A DNA stretch of 64,000 nt from Oscheius dolichura (taxonomy: Eukaryota; Nematoda; Chromadorea; Rhabditida; Rhabditidae). A program made the position numbers and the translations under genes. The stretch is taken from contig OW051492.1 of the NCBI GenBank assembly GCA_932521035.1, positions 5,394,001 to 5,458,000 of the forward strand, read 5' to 3'. Below the pieces are notes generated by a model that was given only the letters and a program-made list of their open reading frames with translations, was not told the DNA's origin and ran no database searches. Of the stretch, positions 10,333 to 23,040 are shown in pieces (the stretch's first letter is position 1; every line of letters starts with the position of its first letter).

Positions 10333-12646
10333 ATGTGGGTCTCATCCCTCGTCCTCCTCCTCCTCCTCCTCTTCTTCCGCACCTCCCTCGCCTGCCAGGC
10401 CGGCTGTCAATGCTCCACCGGGGGCACTGTCGTCTGCTCCAACGCCGGCCTCCGCACCTTCCCCATCCTCCTCGACCCCCGGACGACGAGGCTCGACTTG
10501 TCCAACAACCAGCTCACCCGCTTCACGGCCGACGACCTCAGCGTCTACCCGAGTGAGTCTGTTTACCCTGGCAGTAGCTGTCCCTTATCAGGGCCCATCT
10601 CAAGTGCCCACAACCGATTTACAACTGTCATAACCGCGCAATACAGCCACCGTATCGAGAGGGCCATCGGCAAGGAGGGGATCATCCCCCGTCTTGGCCA
10701 GTGGCCCTTGATAATTGGCCTGGAGGGTAAAAGTCGCCGCCTTTTGTCTCGCCAATCCGGCCATTGACCCCGGGATGAGCCGACAAGTGGCCGGTATGAG
10801 ATTGTATCCATGTCTCCCCAAGACGAGGGCCCTCTTCCTCAATTTTATTGGGCTTCCTGACAGATCATCCATTATTCCGGGCTCCAATCAAACCGAAAGC
10901 AAGGGGCCCCGTCAATTAGGGCCACAGGAGACCCGTTTACGCAACGGCCACCTGGCGGCATCTTTTGGACTGTTGCGCGAGTACAAAAGACAATAAACGG
11001 AGGATGAGACCCCCTGCCAAGGCGTGACGAACTTTTTCAGACTTGGAATGGCTCTCGCTGACCAACAACAGCCTCTCCCTCCTGCCGGTCGACGTCTTCA
11101 GCGTGCTGCCCCTCCTCCGCCACCTCGACCTCAGCGGCAACAAACTCCTCTCTCTGCCCAACAACATGTTCCGCTCGCTGAAGAGTCTCCAGGTTCGTGT
11201 CCGTCTACCTTGGCCGACGCCACTCGACTGCCAGCTGTCTGCCCCATCTGGCCCGGCCTCCTTTGTCTTGTCTTCTTCTTCTTAATAATAACCGAATTAC
11301 CATAATTACAGTCGCTGAACATGGCCAACAACGAGCTCCAGTTGACACCGCTCACCTTCGCCGGCCTGGCCAGTCTCGAGGAACTCAACCTCTCGGCCAA
11401 CAGGATGTCCTACCTGCCGCCGACTGTCTTCCGCCCCCTCACCCTCAAAACCCTCGACCTGTCAGATAACAAGCTCCTCTCGATGCCGGCCAGCTTGCTC
11501 TCAACTCTGCCCTCGCTGGAGAAGCTCCTGTTGAAGGGCAATCTACTCTCCACCGTGAGGAGACAAGCCTATTCCCTTTACCATCCTGTTTCAGCTGGAG
11601 TCGGGCATGTTCTCCGCCCAAAAAAGCCTGCAAGAGTTGGATCTGGCCGAGAACTTGTTGTCCGACCTGGAGGACGGCGCCTTCTTCGGGATGGACAGCT
11701 TGGCCGTCTTGAATCTGACCAGCAACCAGGTGCCTCGTGTCCAGGGTTCAATGTATCAAGGAGATTCAGATCAGCCGTCTGCCGGGGAATGCCTGGCCCC
11801 TGCCGCGTCTCTATCTTCTGGACCTCTCAGACAACCTTCTTGTGGTGCTCGACACGGCCTCCTTTGACTCCCTGCCTGCTCTACAGTACCTCAACATCAG
11901 TCAGTCCAGAAACCTCCGCGGCATCCACGTGAGTCCTGCCCCCCTTTCCCCGTAAATTTCCATGTTCCAGATGTCCGCCTTCGTGTCCCTTCCCTCGTTG
12001 GCCTGGCTGTCCCTGGCCGGCTGCTCCCTGTCCACCATCTCGCCCAATGCCTTCGCCACCCCCTCGCCTCTCCGGTTCCTCGACCTCCGCCACAACCAGC
12101 TTACCTCCATCTCCTCTTTTGTCAATTTCAACCGCATCCCCCAACTCTTCCTGGAGGGCAATCCCTGGCACTGTGACTGCTCCTTGCGACAACTGAAGCT
12201 CGTCTCCATGGCCGCCTGCTCCTCTCCTCCCAAAATGAAGGGGCTCGAGATTGGCGAGCTGAGTGAATGTTCCTACCTCCAGGTATCTCCAGTCTTTTTG
12301 TGTGCCCAGTTTCTGTTTCCAGGGCATGTTCTGGCCACTTTTCCTCGGGGTCATCCTCCTCCTCCTGGCTGTCATTGTCCTCATCCTGGCCGTACGCCGT
12401 CCTCGGAGCAAGATGTCCGTCTGCCGGCAGCAGCATCTGCTCCCTCCTCTCGTCCACAAAGACTACTCCTCCAAGGACTATCTCTCCCGGGAATATGTCT
12501 ACGAGAGGAGCTTCACCTCTCCCTCCGACTCGGCATACGAATCCCCGACGTCCGCATTCTTGCCCAAAATGCCGGCTCCCAGTAAACCTCCCAATATTGT
12601 CCGGCTGCCCCAGTACCAGTTTACAGTCCCATCCACTCATCTCTGA
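10333..12646 (+). CDS. Type I transmembrane leucine-rich-repeat protein
   Basis: A cell-surface receptor or adhesion protein. The start gives a clear signal peptide (MWVSSLVLLLLLLFFRTSLA) followed by a cysteine-rich LRR N-cap (CQAGCQCSTGGTVVC). About ten 24-residue repeats with LxxLxLxxNxL spacing follow, for example LEWLSLTNNSLSLLP, LRHLDLSGNKLLSLP, LEELNLSANRMSYLP, LKTLDLSDNKLLSMP and LRFLDLRHNQLTSI. A C-terminal cap has NPWHCDCSLRQL plus two further cysteines. One membrane span (FLGVILLLLAVIVLILAV) leads to a tail of about 90 residues rich in Tyr and Ser (VHKDYSSKDYLSREYVYERS), ending STHL, a possible PDZ ligand. There is no Ig, FN3 or TIR domain. Intron 1 is 488 nt (10553-11040) and another is about 120 nt; the rest are about 40 nt. 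It resembles insect capricious/tartan-like and nematode DMA-1-like proteins in layout, but orthology cannot be read from sequence alone. AATAAA lies at 12733-12738. Confidence 0.92.
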
Positions 12647-12972
12647 TCTGATTCGATCTCTTATTTATACCATACGGGTTTTACTCATTACGGGTCAAAT
12701 TTGCCACAAAAGAAAAGACTGTGATATAGATTAATAAATTGTTATAATCTTATGGACAGAAAGGGAGAGAATATAGGATGGGGGAATGGGAAAGGCAACT
12801 TGTTGTAATCATAGGGAAAAACGCCTTCCTTATTATATTCACAAACGATACTTTTGGATAGTTGGATACCAACTAGGAGGGAGGTTGAGAAACGCCCGTT
12901 TTTGAGCTAGAGGCCTGTTCCGACTCGGCCCTTTTCTGTTTGGCTGTTTCTTGCTCCTAAACTGAGCTTTTT
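12647..12972. other. Convergent 3' region between the LRR gene and a minus-strand array
   Basis: It contains the 3' UTR of the LRR gene with AATAAA at 12733-12738 and, from the other side, the 3' end of the small basic-protein gene. No coding exon is evident. Confidence 0.5.
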
Positions 12973-13202
12973 TTAAATATTTGAGCATAGGTATACTTTG
13001 AATAATTCGTAGAGACGGTCATGTTCCTTATTTAAAGCCTGCTTTCTCTGATGAAGATTTTGCCTCATATTGGTTAAAACTTCTTCTTCCTAAATCTTTT
13101 TTTATGTTTTTTTCTTCTTGTTACCATTTTCAATGCTTTCAACTCGAGCTCTGCAACCGTCTCAGAAGTCTCAAATAACCCCGAAGTAGATGGTTGATTC
13201 AT
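12973..13202 (-). CDS. Small very basic protein, unrecognised
   Basis: The ATG at 13202 follows CCCAG directly, as expected for a spliced or trans-spliced leader. The product starts MNQPSTSGLFETSETVAE and becomes strongly basic (KMVTRRKKHKKRFRKKK). A 35-nt intron then joins it, in frame, to KQALNKEHDRLYELFKVY and a stop at 12973. Without that intron it would stop after RKKKF. The acidic N-terminus with a Lys/Arg helix is typical of small nucleolar or mitochondrial-ribosome proteins, but I cannot assign a family. It lies 143 bp downstream of CIR1 on the same strand, as the last member of the minus-strand array. Confidence 0.4.
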
Positions 13203-13344
13203 CTGGGAATAATCAAGTCTTTTTTGTGGATAATACAGTAGTTTACATAGGGGAAATTTCACCCTTGAAAATATACAATCCAGACACAGGAGAGTTCATT
13301 ATAGAATATACAATGTACAACAATAAGTCTTTGAAATAAACAGT

Positions 13345-14985
13345 TTAACTGCGGCTCCTTCGTCTGCTATCGTAGTGGCGGCGGCTATCAGTTCTCCTGT
13401 CATCCTTTCTGTATGAATCCCTTTCGCGTGAACGTGATCTTCTGTCAGCTGATGGAGACCTGCGTCTATGGGAGCGCTTATGTTTTGGAGAGGTAGATCG
13501 TCTACGGTCGGGAGAGTGCTTTTGTGTTTGCCCGTTCCTATCACGTCCATTTTTCTTCAAATCGCCTTTAGAAGAAGATGGTTCTTCGCTATCTGACATA
13601 GGTTCAGGTTTAACCTTGGAGAGATCTGAACATTTGTATTACTTGAGAGAAAGTTGAAAAGTAAAAAATGCGAAATGAACAAACCGTACCAAAATCTTGA
13701 GGGATCTGATGTCTGTTTGGTTTAACGTTGGGCACATCTGAATCATGTCGGTGTCTGCGCTTCGGTTCAGGAGAGCTATCTGAAACAATAATTTATAAAT
13801 ATGAATATTTTATTATCAATAACGGTGAAGCTGTATGGATGAGGATACTGCAGATCGAAGTAGCTAGGAATGTATAGATTACCTGGCTCAGGGCTAGATA
13901 TTCTTTCCTTTTTCACGTGAACTTTCTCCTTATTTTTGTTCTTCTTCTTATCTTTCTTCTTGTCCTTTTTAGATTTATCCTTTTTATCGCTGCCCATTAA
14001 TTTTCTAAAATGTGTTTCAAACAGAACATAAAAAACAAACTTCATGAGCTTTTTCTTTTGCTTGTCAGTTAGCTCTGATAAAAAGTTCTTCATTTCCTCC
14101 ACATCGCTAACAGGCTCTTTCTTATTCATTGTTTGAAGTTGCTGATCAACATTTATCCCTAAATGATCCGTTTACTATACGTTACATTAAGGAACATACC
14201 GCTCAACACATGCCCTTTTAAGGTAAAGCCATGTTCTTCCTTCATTTCTTCAGCTAGCTGGGTTCTATCAATCCATTCATCGTCCATACGGTCCTTCTTA
14301 ATATCAGAAGGGCCTGCTTTTAGTTTCTCTTTACGATAATCTTTGATCAGATCGGAAGGGTTATTTCTGTCTAATAATCGTTTAATGAAAATCAGAAATA
14401 ATAACTTACAGCCAGCGTCGTCATAATTTCCACTCATTCCATATAAAGGACACTCACTGTCGGTGTTTAAATGGCCCCATTTGTGGCATTTACAACATCT
14501 CACATTTCGAACCTAGAAATGGTTGACATTGGTACAAAAAGAAAATTACCTGAATTCCAAAAGGTTGATCTTGAATAAGTTCATTGTTCTTTGCCCACTC
14601 TTCTCGAGGAGCTTGATATTTCCTTTGCCATTCAAATTTTGGTTCTTCTTTCGGCTCCTCCCTCTTAGCCATGCCAGCAGGTGCTTCATACATAAAAGAC
14701 AACCCCAGTTTAGCTTTTTCATCTCCAAGTAAAGCTCTAAAAACGTAACTTGATACATAATCATTAGAAAACTCACTTGTTATTCAGCATTTCCTGTTCT
14801 TTCTCATATTGTACACGTAGTTCATCTTCACGCTTTTTCTTCTGTGACTCCACCTGTTTCGCTTCCCATACCTGAAATTTATAATATTAAAAAAAATATT
14901 CATCAAAGCATACCTTCTTCAAATTCCACCATGCACTTGGATGGAAGTCCTTTTTGGACATAAAATTTTGAAATCCTTTCCCCAT
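13345..14985 (-). CDS. CIR1: CBF1-interacting corepressor CIR1
   Basis: This is a nuclear corepressor and splicing-associated protein that links the Notch-pathway DNA-binding factor CSL to histone deacetylase complexes. The start ([20 protein letters not shown]) matches the conserved Cir_N domain. It is followed by [17 protein letters not shown], the segment [30 protein letters not shown] and the knuckle-like [20 protein letters not shown]. Next come a short [12 protein letters not shown] segment and a Lys-rich region. The tail is RS-rich ([16 protein letters not shown]), ending DSRRRSRS. Exons are joined by short introns; the Lys-rich run 13920-13990 and the RS tail are low complexity, but the frame is open throughout. 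It lies 175 bp downstream of WDR12 on the same strand. The identification rests on the conserved N-terminal block and is firm. Confidence 0.92.
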
Positions 14986-15159
14986 CTTGAGTTTGTGATG
15001 CTTTCTTTACCTTAATTATAGGGTAAAAACCATTTGAAGAAAATATGAATAGGTACTAGTTGAATTAACAAGACGCACAAGATAGTTATTTTGAAAAGTA
15101 AACAATTTTATCATCAAGAAAAATCAACAACAAAGCAATAACAAAATTAACAAGAAATT

Positions 15160-16933
15160 TTAAGTTTTGAAAACTTTAACCGTACAATCAACAGAACCTG
15201 AAGCGATTAAACCGTTGTCCCAGTTGACACAAAGGATTCTATCTTCATGACCTTGTATATCAAAAAGAGAAGTTTTAGCTGATCTAAAAAACCCAAATAA
15301 ATTAACTTGTACTCTTTGAAGGTATTTTCCAGAGAAAAAAAAGGAAAGCGAACGAAGCTACAAGCGTGTTTCAAAAAAATAAAAAAGTGGAGTGATAAAA
15401 ATAACACACCTTATATCCCACATTTTAACAGTTTTGTCGTAAGAAGCAGATGTGAAACAGTTCTCGTCATCAGGCCTCCAACACACAGAAGAGATCCATC
15501 CTTTATGACCAATAAATGCTTGTTTTACCAAGCTTCCCTCTAAATTTTTCATTTTAAAAAACTGTTAGCTAACCATTGCTTCTTGGATCAAAAAGACGAG
15601 GAATTTCATCACAACTTCCAGCCACAACTAGACCAGATTTTCTATTCACATCAATACAAGTAAACGCTCGCTGACTGCGCAGCTTTGATACTTCCCCAAC
15701 TGCACTAATATCATAAAAAATATGGAAAATCAAACCTAATTCGACGTCCCAAACAACAATAGTATGATCCCATGATGCAGAAACCGCATGGTTAGAGTTC
15801 CAAGAAGACCAAGCAACAGAAATCACTGCGTCTTTGTGCCCTCCTAACGTGATTATAGGGGTCTAAAATAAATACTGATTTTTTACGAGGTAAAACCTTT
15901 GTAATAAATGTTTCCTTTCGTTTTTTATTTTTTTCAGGATCCACTTTTTCGAAGACAGTTAAATCATCATCTGTAAAAATTAATTTTAGAGTAGGAATTG
16001 AAAAATTAACAAACAAACCTTGTAAGTTCCACACTTTAATTCTTGAGTCAAAACTTCCCGAGATAAATCTCGTTGCATCTGAATTTACAGCTATAGATTC
16101 AACGCTTCGCTCATGTCCCCGAAATAATGTTTTCTCAACAGCTGAATTGCGTTCTATTTGCAATAAAGTTATAGTCTGATTGTCTCCTCCAACAAGATAT
16201 TGTAGTTTTTCTAATGATTTATCTGGAAAAAAACAATTTTATAAATGAAATAATAAGACTCACTGTTAGCCCCGCTGACAACTGCTCCACATTTAAATGC
16301 GACTCCCTTTTCATTTTGGATTGATATTAGCTTCTCTCCTCCTTTTCTATCCCAAAAATTGGCTTCCCCATTGTACGTCGTACAGAAGATGCTGAAAAAT
16401 GGCATTGGCTTTTCAAAAAAGAATGCAGACAAATGTGCTAATGGCTTTACGTAGGATACCCAGTCTGGAGCGGCTAAATCATGTAACGGCTTTGGAGTTT
16501 CCTGTCCAAGAATACATTCAACTTTAACAACGGTTTCCTAAAGGTAAACTAGGTCTTAATATACAGGTAAGTCAACTGTAGCAATATCATATTCTTCTAT
16601 AAATTCCTCTAGTGTTGTCCTAATAAATGTTTCTCCTATCAAAAATTCAAAACGTTTCTTGTGCCATTCGCCTATATGAAAACCAATAATGTATGTGATA
16701 GGCGTACCTTGTATCCCTTCGATCGATTTATTCAACAAAATATTTAAATTTTCAGGGTCAGCAGATAGAGGCACATCAAATATAGTCTCGGGCAAATCAG
16801 CTAATCTGAATAAATATAATTTTTATATGAAAACACAAACGTACTCATTTTCTTTCGAAATAAACGTTAACTGAACATGTCGATCATCACCAGGAAAATG
16901 CTCAGAGTCGGAAATATCAGCATCTTCCTCCAT
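15160..16933 (-). CDS. WDR12: Ribosome biogenesis protein WDR12 (Ytm1)
   Basis: WDR12 is a subunit of the PeBoW complex (with PES1 and BOP1), needed for 60S ribosomal subunit maturation in the nucleolus. The N-terminus ([14 protein letters not shown], then [11 protein letters not shown] and [16 protein letters not shown]) is the ubiquitin-like NLE domain that binds the AAA protein midasin. About seven WD repeats follow, with blades such as [52 protein letters not shown] and [14 protein letters not shown] at the C-terminus. Length and architecture match the family. Introns are short. The gene lies between COPA upstream (302 bp) and CIR1 downstream (175 bp), all on the minus strand, consistent with a co-transcribed cluster. 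Confidence 0.94.
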
Positions 16934-17234
16934 TTCCGAAAGCTGAAAGTAAGGATTAGGCAAAATCGCAAATTTTCGCGACGGGCCAACTTTTAAAGGT
17001 CTACCGCACGTAATTCGAATATGCGCAAGAAGAAATAGGTTTCCAACTTTGAATACTAATCCAACACAAAATGGTGAAATGTAGAAGTCATATAGGGATG
17101 TAAAACCTTTTATTAGCGAATAATTACACTATTACATAAACCTCAAAACCAATAGATCTAAAAAACACCACCGACGAGACAGCTTAGGTTATAATGTATA
17201 ATAAATAATATTACATGCATATCTGAATATCACT

Positions 17235-20200
17235 TTACTTTTGTAGGGCCGAAACTCTAAGTCCAATAACATCTTTTCCAATTTCAGCAACTTCGCATAC
17301 ATCACAGAGAGACCCTTTACAATCTTCAGAATAAGATGCCCCACAGAATGAACATTTTGTCTGAGGCTTGCCTCGATACAGTGGGATAAAATTTCTGGAG
17401 CAAACCACAAACGGATTGTATTCATCATAAGCAAGCTGAACACAAGCTGAATAGTGCAAAACAACTCTCCATACCTCTACGGAATCAGTGTTATCAGCTT
17501 CAGCTGCAGTAAGGACTTTTCTGATCTGAACAGCAACATCTTGTTTAGGGCCTGTAATTTCTTTGAGTCTGTAATGAACAATAACTAGTTACATAAATCT
17601 AGAAGACGACGACAGAATGACGTGCATGTTTTCATGTTCTTCAATTTGTAGAAAGTGTTTGCTGCTGCTCGAAGTGTAAGAATCCTATGAACAGGTTGCA
17701 TTTCAAAGTGGGTAAAATAAGCAGCCAATTCCGCATTGCGTTGCACATAGTTTGGTTTATCTTTCGGCAAGTCTTTGCGAGCAGTCTCAAGAAGAAGTGC
17801 AGCTAAGTATTCACGACAAATTGTGATTAGTTGTTCAGCTTCGGCAACCTGAAAGAACGCAAAATGATATATAACACCTATTTGCAAAACAAACCTCTTG
17901 TTTTGAATCTACTATAAGCATTGGAACAAAATAAAGAATCTTTCGTAATTTTACAATGACTTCAGAAAACTTTCCAGCTGTTGTTAAAACATAACACTGT
18001 TGTAGTCTTTGAGCCAAATCAGCTAGGCTAACACATACAGCGGGCAGACCACTCCTAAAATATTTTTTAGTCTCGTAGAATGAATCTCCCATACTTTCCA
18101 ACCGATGTTTCCCAATTACGCAGTGGGTAACCAAAATGTGGACCACCACCAGGGAGGGCTTCAGAAGCAGTTTTAGATCTGAATAAAAATAGATGTAAAT
18201 GGTTTCGTATAGCTAGATAACCTTGCATATAGCGAAACAAAAACACTTCGGAACGGTTCAAGATGCGTAATTCCTAGCTGATCATGTAGTAAACGTGCAG
18301 CTACAGCAAATTCTCCGGCCGCCACTTGATCAGCTACTAGACGACTATTGTTCGACCAGTAACTGGATGGGGCTTGTGCTCTACTTGGAATAACTGCTTC
18401 TTCCCCAGCCGCCTCTTTAGGTAAGTCGGGAATATCAAGGTCGTCCTCAACATCCCAACCGCCTTCGCCTTCTTCTGCTCCTCCAGGCTCATCGCCTTCG
18501 TCGACCTAGAAAATTCGTTAAACCGGAAAAATAAAATTTCATACTTCCACATTACCCTCTGCGTCTATTAGGTATTCCTCATCTCCACCCCAGGCGTCTC
18601 CTTCTTCAATGTCGATGTCATCGGTAGCTGCAAATGCAGTAGCAGCCGGCTTGCTCGAGCCGCTTGGTCCTGTAGTTTTGGTAGCGGCGCTCACACCAAG
18701 AAGATGAGCATCGAAAGGACCACGAGAAGTCGCTAATAATGGCCAGTTGTCTTCAAGCTAAACAATCATTTGAAAGTGCCAAAAATTAATCATACGCGGC
18801 AACATGGAGGAGGAGGAACCAACAAGCGAGCGTCTTCGTTATCAACAGGAGGTAAAGGTTGCCCTTTAGCTTCAAGCTCAGCGCCGATTTGATTAGCGAT
18901 CTCTTCACAGTCATGAGTAGCAGCGGTGAGATAGGCCAGCGAATCTTGGCCACAGTTTCTCAGAACTAAATATGAGCATTAGTTTAGAATACAAGTGAAA
19001 GAATAAGAAAGGTGAGTGAGAATAAGCAGGCCTCAGATTCTCGATTATCACATTTATTATTCGAATAAGATCGATGTGTAGTTCGCTGTTTAAAACATCA
19101 TTGGCGCTATAACTTCAAATATGCAACTTCTTACCGTATTTTTATATAAGCCTGCAAGCCATCATAAAAACATACCTTTGATTCTTTCCTCGATGTCTCC
19201 AAGTAGAAGAGCAGTTTGATATTGTCCGGCAGCGTCATTTCTCATTTGAGCAATTTTCATCATTTTTGTGAGCTTCTCAGTATTTCCAGTTATCAAATAA
19301 AGGAATGAAAGCTTTTCAAAATCTTTGGTACGTTGATAAGCCATTTCAACTATTTGGTGATTTCCTTGAATAAGTGCCGCCTCACCCAAAGCTTCCCAAA
19401 CAGATTTTTCGTCTAAGACCTAAAAAAACTTTTTTAACCAGTGTTTACCGATTATTCAATGCTGTATTCAGTGTAATATATAAAAACAAACCTTTGCGGC
19501 TTCTAGGGCTACGTCTAAATTTCCACATTCTAATGCCAATCCAAACCGAGTTTTTTCGTCTTTCACAAAATACAAGGCAATTTCAGGATAACCTTTTTTC
19601 TCGAGATACCCTATGATTGATTGTCCAACCAGATTTGCTCCTTTTACCATGTTCAACACCTTAAATAATTGTGTAATACAACATATATTGCTTACTTCGT
19701 CAATTTTTCGATTGATTAAAGCCAACTTAAAACGATATTCAGTGCAGTCAATGGGTACTTCAACTGGTGTAGCTTCTCTGTTCAAACAGTATAAAACATT
19801 CCCTTTGATTGCCAGTAAATAGAGAGGAACATCCAGAGTACGAATAATACCACAATCTCCGGCGGTAAGTGCATATCTTAATAAAATGACTAAAAAAAAT
19901 CATAAGAAGGAGTACTTGATATGATTGCTTGTAGTGTATAAAAAGACTTGATCGTTTTCCCATGCTCCGCTTTTTACACGTGTGGATTCCTGCTGTGTAC
20001 ACAATATTTCTAGTTTGCGATTGACCAAAGTGAGGGATTTCTTGGATAGAAGTGCAGCATATTCCATATTCTTTGACCAAATAACATAGCGTACCTATAA
20101 AATGAGAGCGTTCATAATAAAATATTATCACCTTGGAAACTTTCACTTGAGCCATTATTCTTTTTTGTTGAACATCAAACAGTTGCAATCCTTCATCATT

Positions 20201-21930
20201 CCTCAGCAACAGCAAACCCGTGCCGGCATAATAGAGATCATCAATAGGAGTAGTCATTTCGATTTTTCTGACTTCCTTGTTTGCCAAATCTCGCAATGTG
20301 ATCTGAATAAAAGTTCGACGCATGCTGAGTTAAAAAGTAACCTGTTGATTTTTATCGAGTACGGCATAACGATTCCTGGCTACCCAAACTGCAGCAACAC
20401 CTGCAGAACGTTGGCTAACAGCATCAGCGTTAGGGTCGGCATCCTTTGTAATCTAGAATTTCATTTGCTAAGGAAAATAAAATTAAAACCTTGTAAGTAT
20501 CAAAGGTACAAGCCTCGCGGTTGTGACTTCTAGAAGTCAGAAGGAAGCAATTTTCAGCGGGGTTAAATGCTAATGCAAAATACGGTTGCATAAAAGCAGC
20601 TGCAGCTCTTAGCTTGCATACAGCAACATCCTTGCTAAATATAAAAATTTACAAGATGTATAAATAACTTACTTTGTTGTAAGATCAAGGCGTCGAAGCT
20701 GCTTGTCTTTGACGTAAAATACAAGATTTTCAGCAACGGTAAACGCAGGACGCTCTCTTTGTATTTTAAATACAATCATGCCATTATCATGTCCAGCGGC
20801 AAAGATATTGAGATTTGGGTGTGCACTCAACACCCAAAATCTTTCATTTTCATGTCTTGAAAACAGCATTATAAGGCAATCATACGCTAATACCTGAATA
20901 CATGAAGACTGGTCCTTTTTGTCATATCCCAAACACGGATTGATTTATCTTCCGAGTTGGAAAGAATTAGCTCTGCATTTGGATGGAATAATACTGATGA
21001 GACATTGTTATAATGTCCACGGCAACTATCGACTTCCCACGCTTTAGAATCATTATATCTCCACATTTTAACTTGTCGGTCATCAGAACCAGACACAAGA
21101 ACAGGCATAGTATGATGAAAAGCAACCCAATTAACTCCTAAATATTAGTTGCTAAGACAACGACTAAAGCAACCTCGATCATGGCCTTCCAAAACATGCT
21201 TCACAACAACGTCCGGTTGCCCGAACAGATCTGCTTGACCCTGTCCACGAGATCCACTTGGGGCTCCACCACCAGGCATTTGCTTTTTTCGAAGGCCTGA
21301 GATATCCCAAATCCTCACTGTTTGATCCAGAGATGCCGAGGCAACCAAATCTTCGGAGGGATGGAATTGTGCGCACATCACATAGTGATTGTGACCTAAA
21401 ATGGTTTTTTCATGGCATTTTTCAGATATAAATTACCTGTAAGAATAGCAATCGAACTTCTGCTTTGCCAATTCCAAATACGCACGGTCTGATCGTCGGA
21501 TGCGGAAATAATCCAGGGGTACTTGTTGTGGAAAAATGTGGATCTAATGTAATCAAGATGGCCGAGTAATGTGAAGATACAGCGGCGCTGTTTGTAGTTC
21601 CAGACCTGTTAACAGTGTATAATTATTGTAAAGCACACACCTTTATTTTGTAATCGTCTCCTCCGGATACAAAAATGGGCTGTTCACCATGAAAATCAAT
21701 TCCACGCACAGGCCCATCGTGCTCATCAAACTTTTCCAACAAAACGCGCATACGATAGTCCCATAGCTGTATTACGCCAGAATGAAGAGAAGCCAAAATC
21801 CATGGGCGAGTACTGTGAAATGTTAGACCTAAAAGTGAAAATATGGCCAGCTCCTAGCGTGAACATAAACAAGCAAACACGAACCTTTAACTCGGGCAGA
21901 TTTGGACTCAAAGGAGACCAACAGAGACAT
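17235..21930 (-). CDS. COPA: Coatomer subunit alpha (alpha-COP)
   Basis: This is the largest subunit of the COPI coat, acting in retrograde Golgi-to-ER transport. It begins [16 protein letters not shown], matching the family start from which the xenin peptide derives in vertebrates. The N-terminal WD propeller has blades with [48 protein letters not shown] and [17 protein letters not shown]. These are followed by the characteristic [19 protein letters not shown] insert and [19 protein letters not shown]. The second propeller includes [15 protein letters not shown] sequence and the dilysine-recognising face. The C-terminal domain ends [19 protein letters not shown] and [16 protein letters not shown]. 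Total coding capacity matches the usual 1,200 or so residues. About twenty introns, nearly all short. Neighbours on the same strand: a zinc-ribbon gene 478 bp upstream and WDR12 302 bp downstream. Confidence 0.96.
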
Positions 21931-22407
21931 GGTCTCTTCTATCGGCTACCTGAAAAAACCTTTTTACAAACAAAATCAGTATTTTGTGGATGTGCAAAGA
22001 ACATCGAGATGATCGTTTTTTTGTGTATTACCCAAAACATTAAACCATGAAAGGGGTTATGTTTATATAGATCGTTTCCAAAGGAAACGAAATCAACTAC
22101 GGGGCCAATCAGCGATCAAATTATCCGTGATTTTCACGGTTTTTCAAAAGTCAAGAACAAATTCTTCCCCTTTCCGTTAGAAACGAACTATAACACAAAA
22201 TGGTAAAAATGGAAAAAAAATGGCGAAACAAGCGAAAAGAGAGACCGATTCCAACGTAGCCGTGTTGGCACTACCGTCTTTTGCGATTGGAGCATACATA
22301 CCGCACCTCTATAAAAATTTAAAATTTTCTCCCCTTTTGAGATATTTGGAGAAACACAAGTTGGGAGGAAATGGACACTTTATTTGGCACAAACAATTAT
22401 AAGAACA
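21931..22407. other. Gap between the zinc-ribbon gene and COPA
   Basis: It holds the 3' end of the upstream minus-strand gene and the likely COPA promoter. A 60-codon plus-strand frame at 22220-22402 has no known similarity and no splice context, so I do not call it a gene. Confidence 0.4.
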
Positions 22408-22808
22408 TTACAGGTGATTGCGCAGTCCATAGCGAAGGAGAAGCCATGCTGAGCCAACGACTGCGGCGGTTAGTAAAACGACTCCTGGCGTCCTAAATCC
22501 ACGCACTCCTGAAAATCGGAAACTGGAACAATTTGGATAAACAACTAACCGTAACGGAAGACATCAAAGATTTTTATTCGTCTATGTCCACAAGATGGAC
22601 AAAATCTATCTTCCACACGAATGGAAGCGTTGCAATGCTGGCATTCCAATGCTAGTCGACTGCCACACTTACGGCAGAATTGATCCTAAAAACATGAGAA
22701 TTCGAGAAGCGAAGAAGGTTATACAGTGATGGCTGGAGGAATAGTTTGACACACTCCGCATGGCAAAAGAATCAGTTTGCTTGAATCAGCTGGAACCTTG
22801 GCAGCCAT
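22408..22808 (-). CDS. Small double-zinc-ribbon, tail-anchored membrane protein
   Basis: Three exons encode a protein of about 105 residues. Paired cysteines form a double zinc ribbon: CGVC, then CRKCG, CQHC and CPSCGHRR. It ends in a single hydrophobic segment (GVVLLTAAVVGSAWLLL) with basic flanks and the tail RYGLRNHL. This layout suggests a tail-anchored protein with a cytosolic zinc ribbon. The ATG at 22808 (MAAKVPADSSK) follows a possible acceptor (CTTACAG) about 45 nt upstream. No specific family is recognised beyond the zinc-ribbon fold; the double zinc ribbon domain is the nearest description. It heads the minus-strand array followed by COPA, WDR12 and CIR1. Confidence 0.72.
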
Positions 22809-23040
22809 CTGAGGATCCTTCCAGTTCTCTCTAGCTCCGCAAACTGTAAGGCATTCTCATTTCGTATCGCGAGTCAATTTAGAAAATACGATTTAATAAA
22901 ATATTTATTTTCAATGAACCTGTTCTGCTTATTATAAAGTATTTTTGTTGTAAAGAAAGAGATAAACTCGTTACTGACTGAGCTCTACAATGACTCGACT
23001 CGGCAACCCGTTATGCACCGAGCACGATGAAATAAGGCGG

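Noticed and set aside
22220-22402. 60-codon plus-strand frame between COPA and the zinc-ribbon gene
   Set aside because: No known similarity or splice context; it overlaps the 3' region of the opposite-strand gene.
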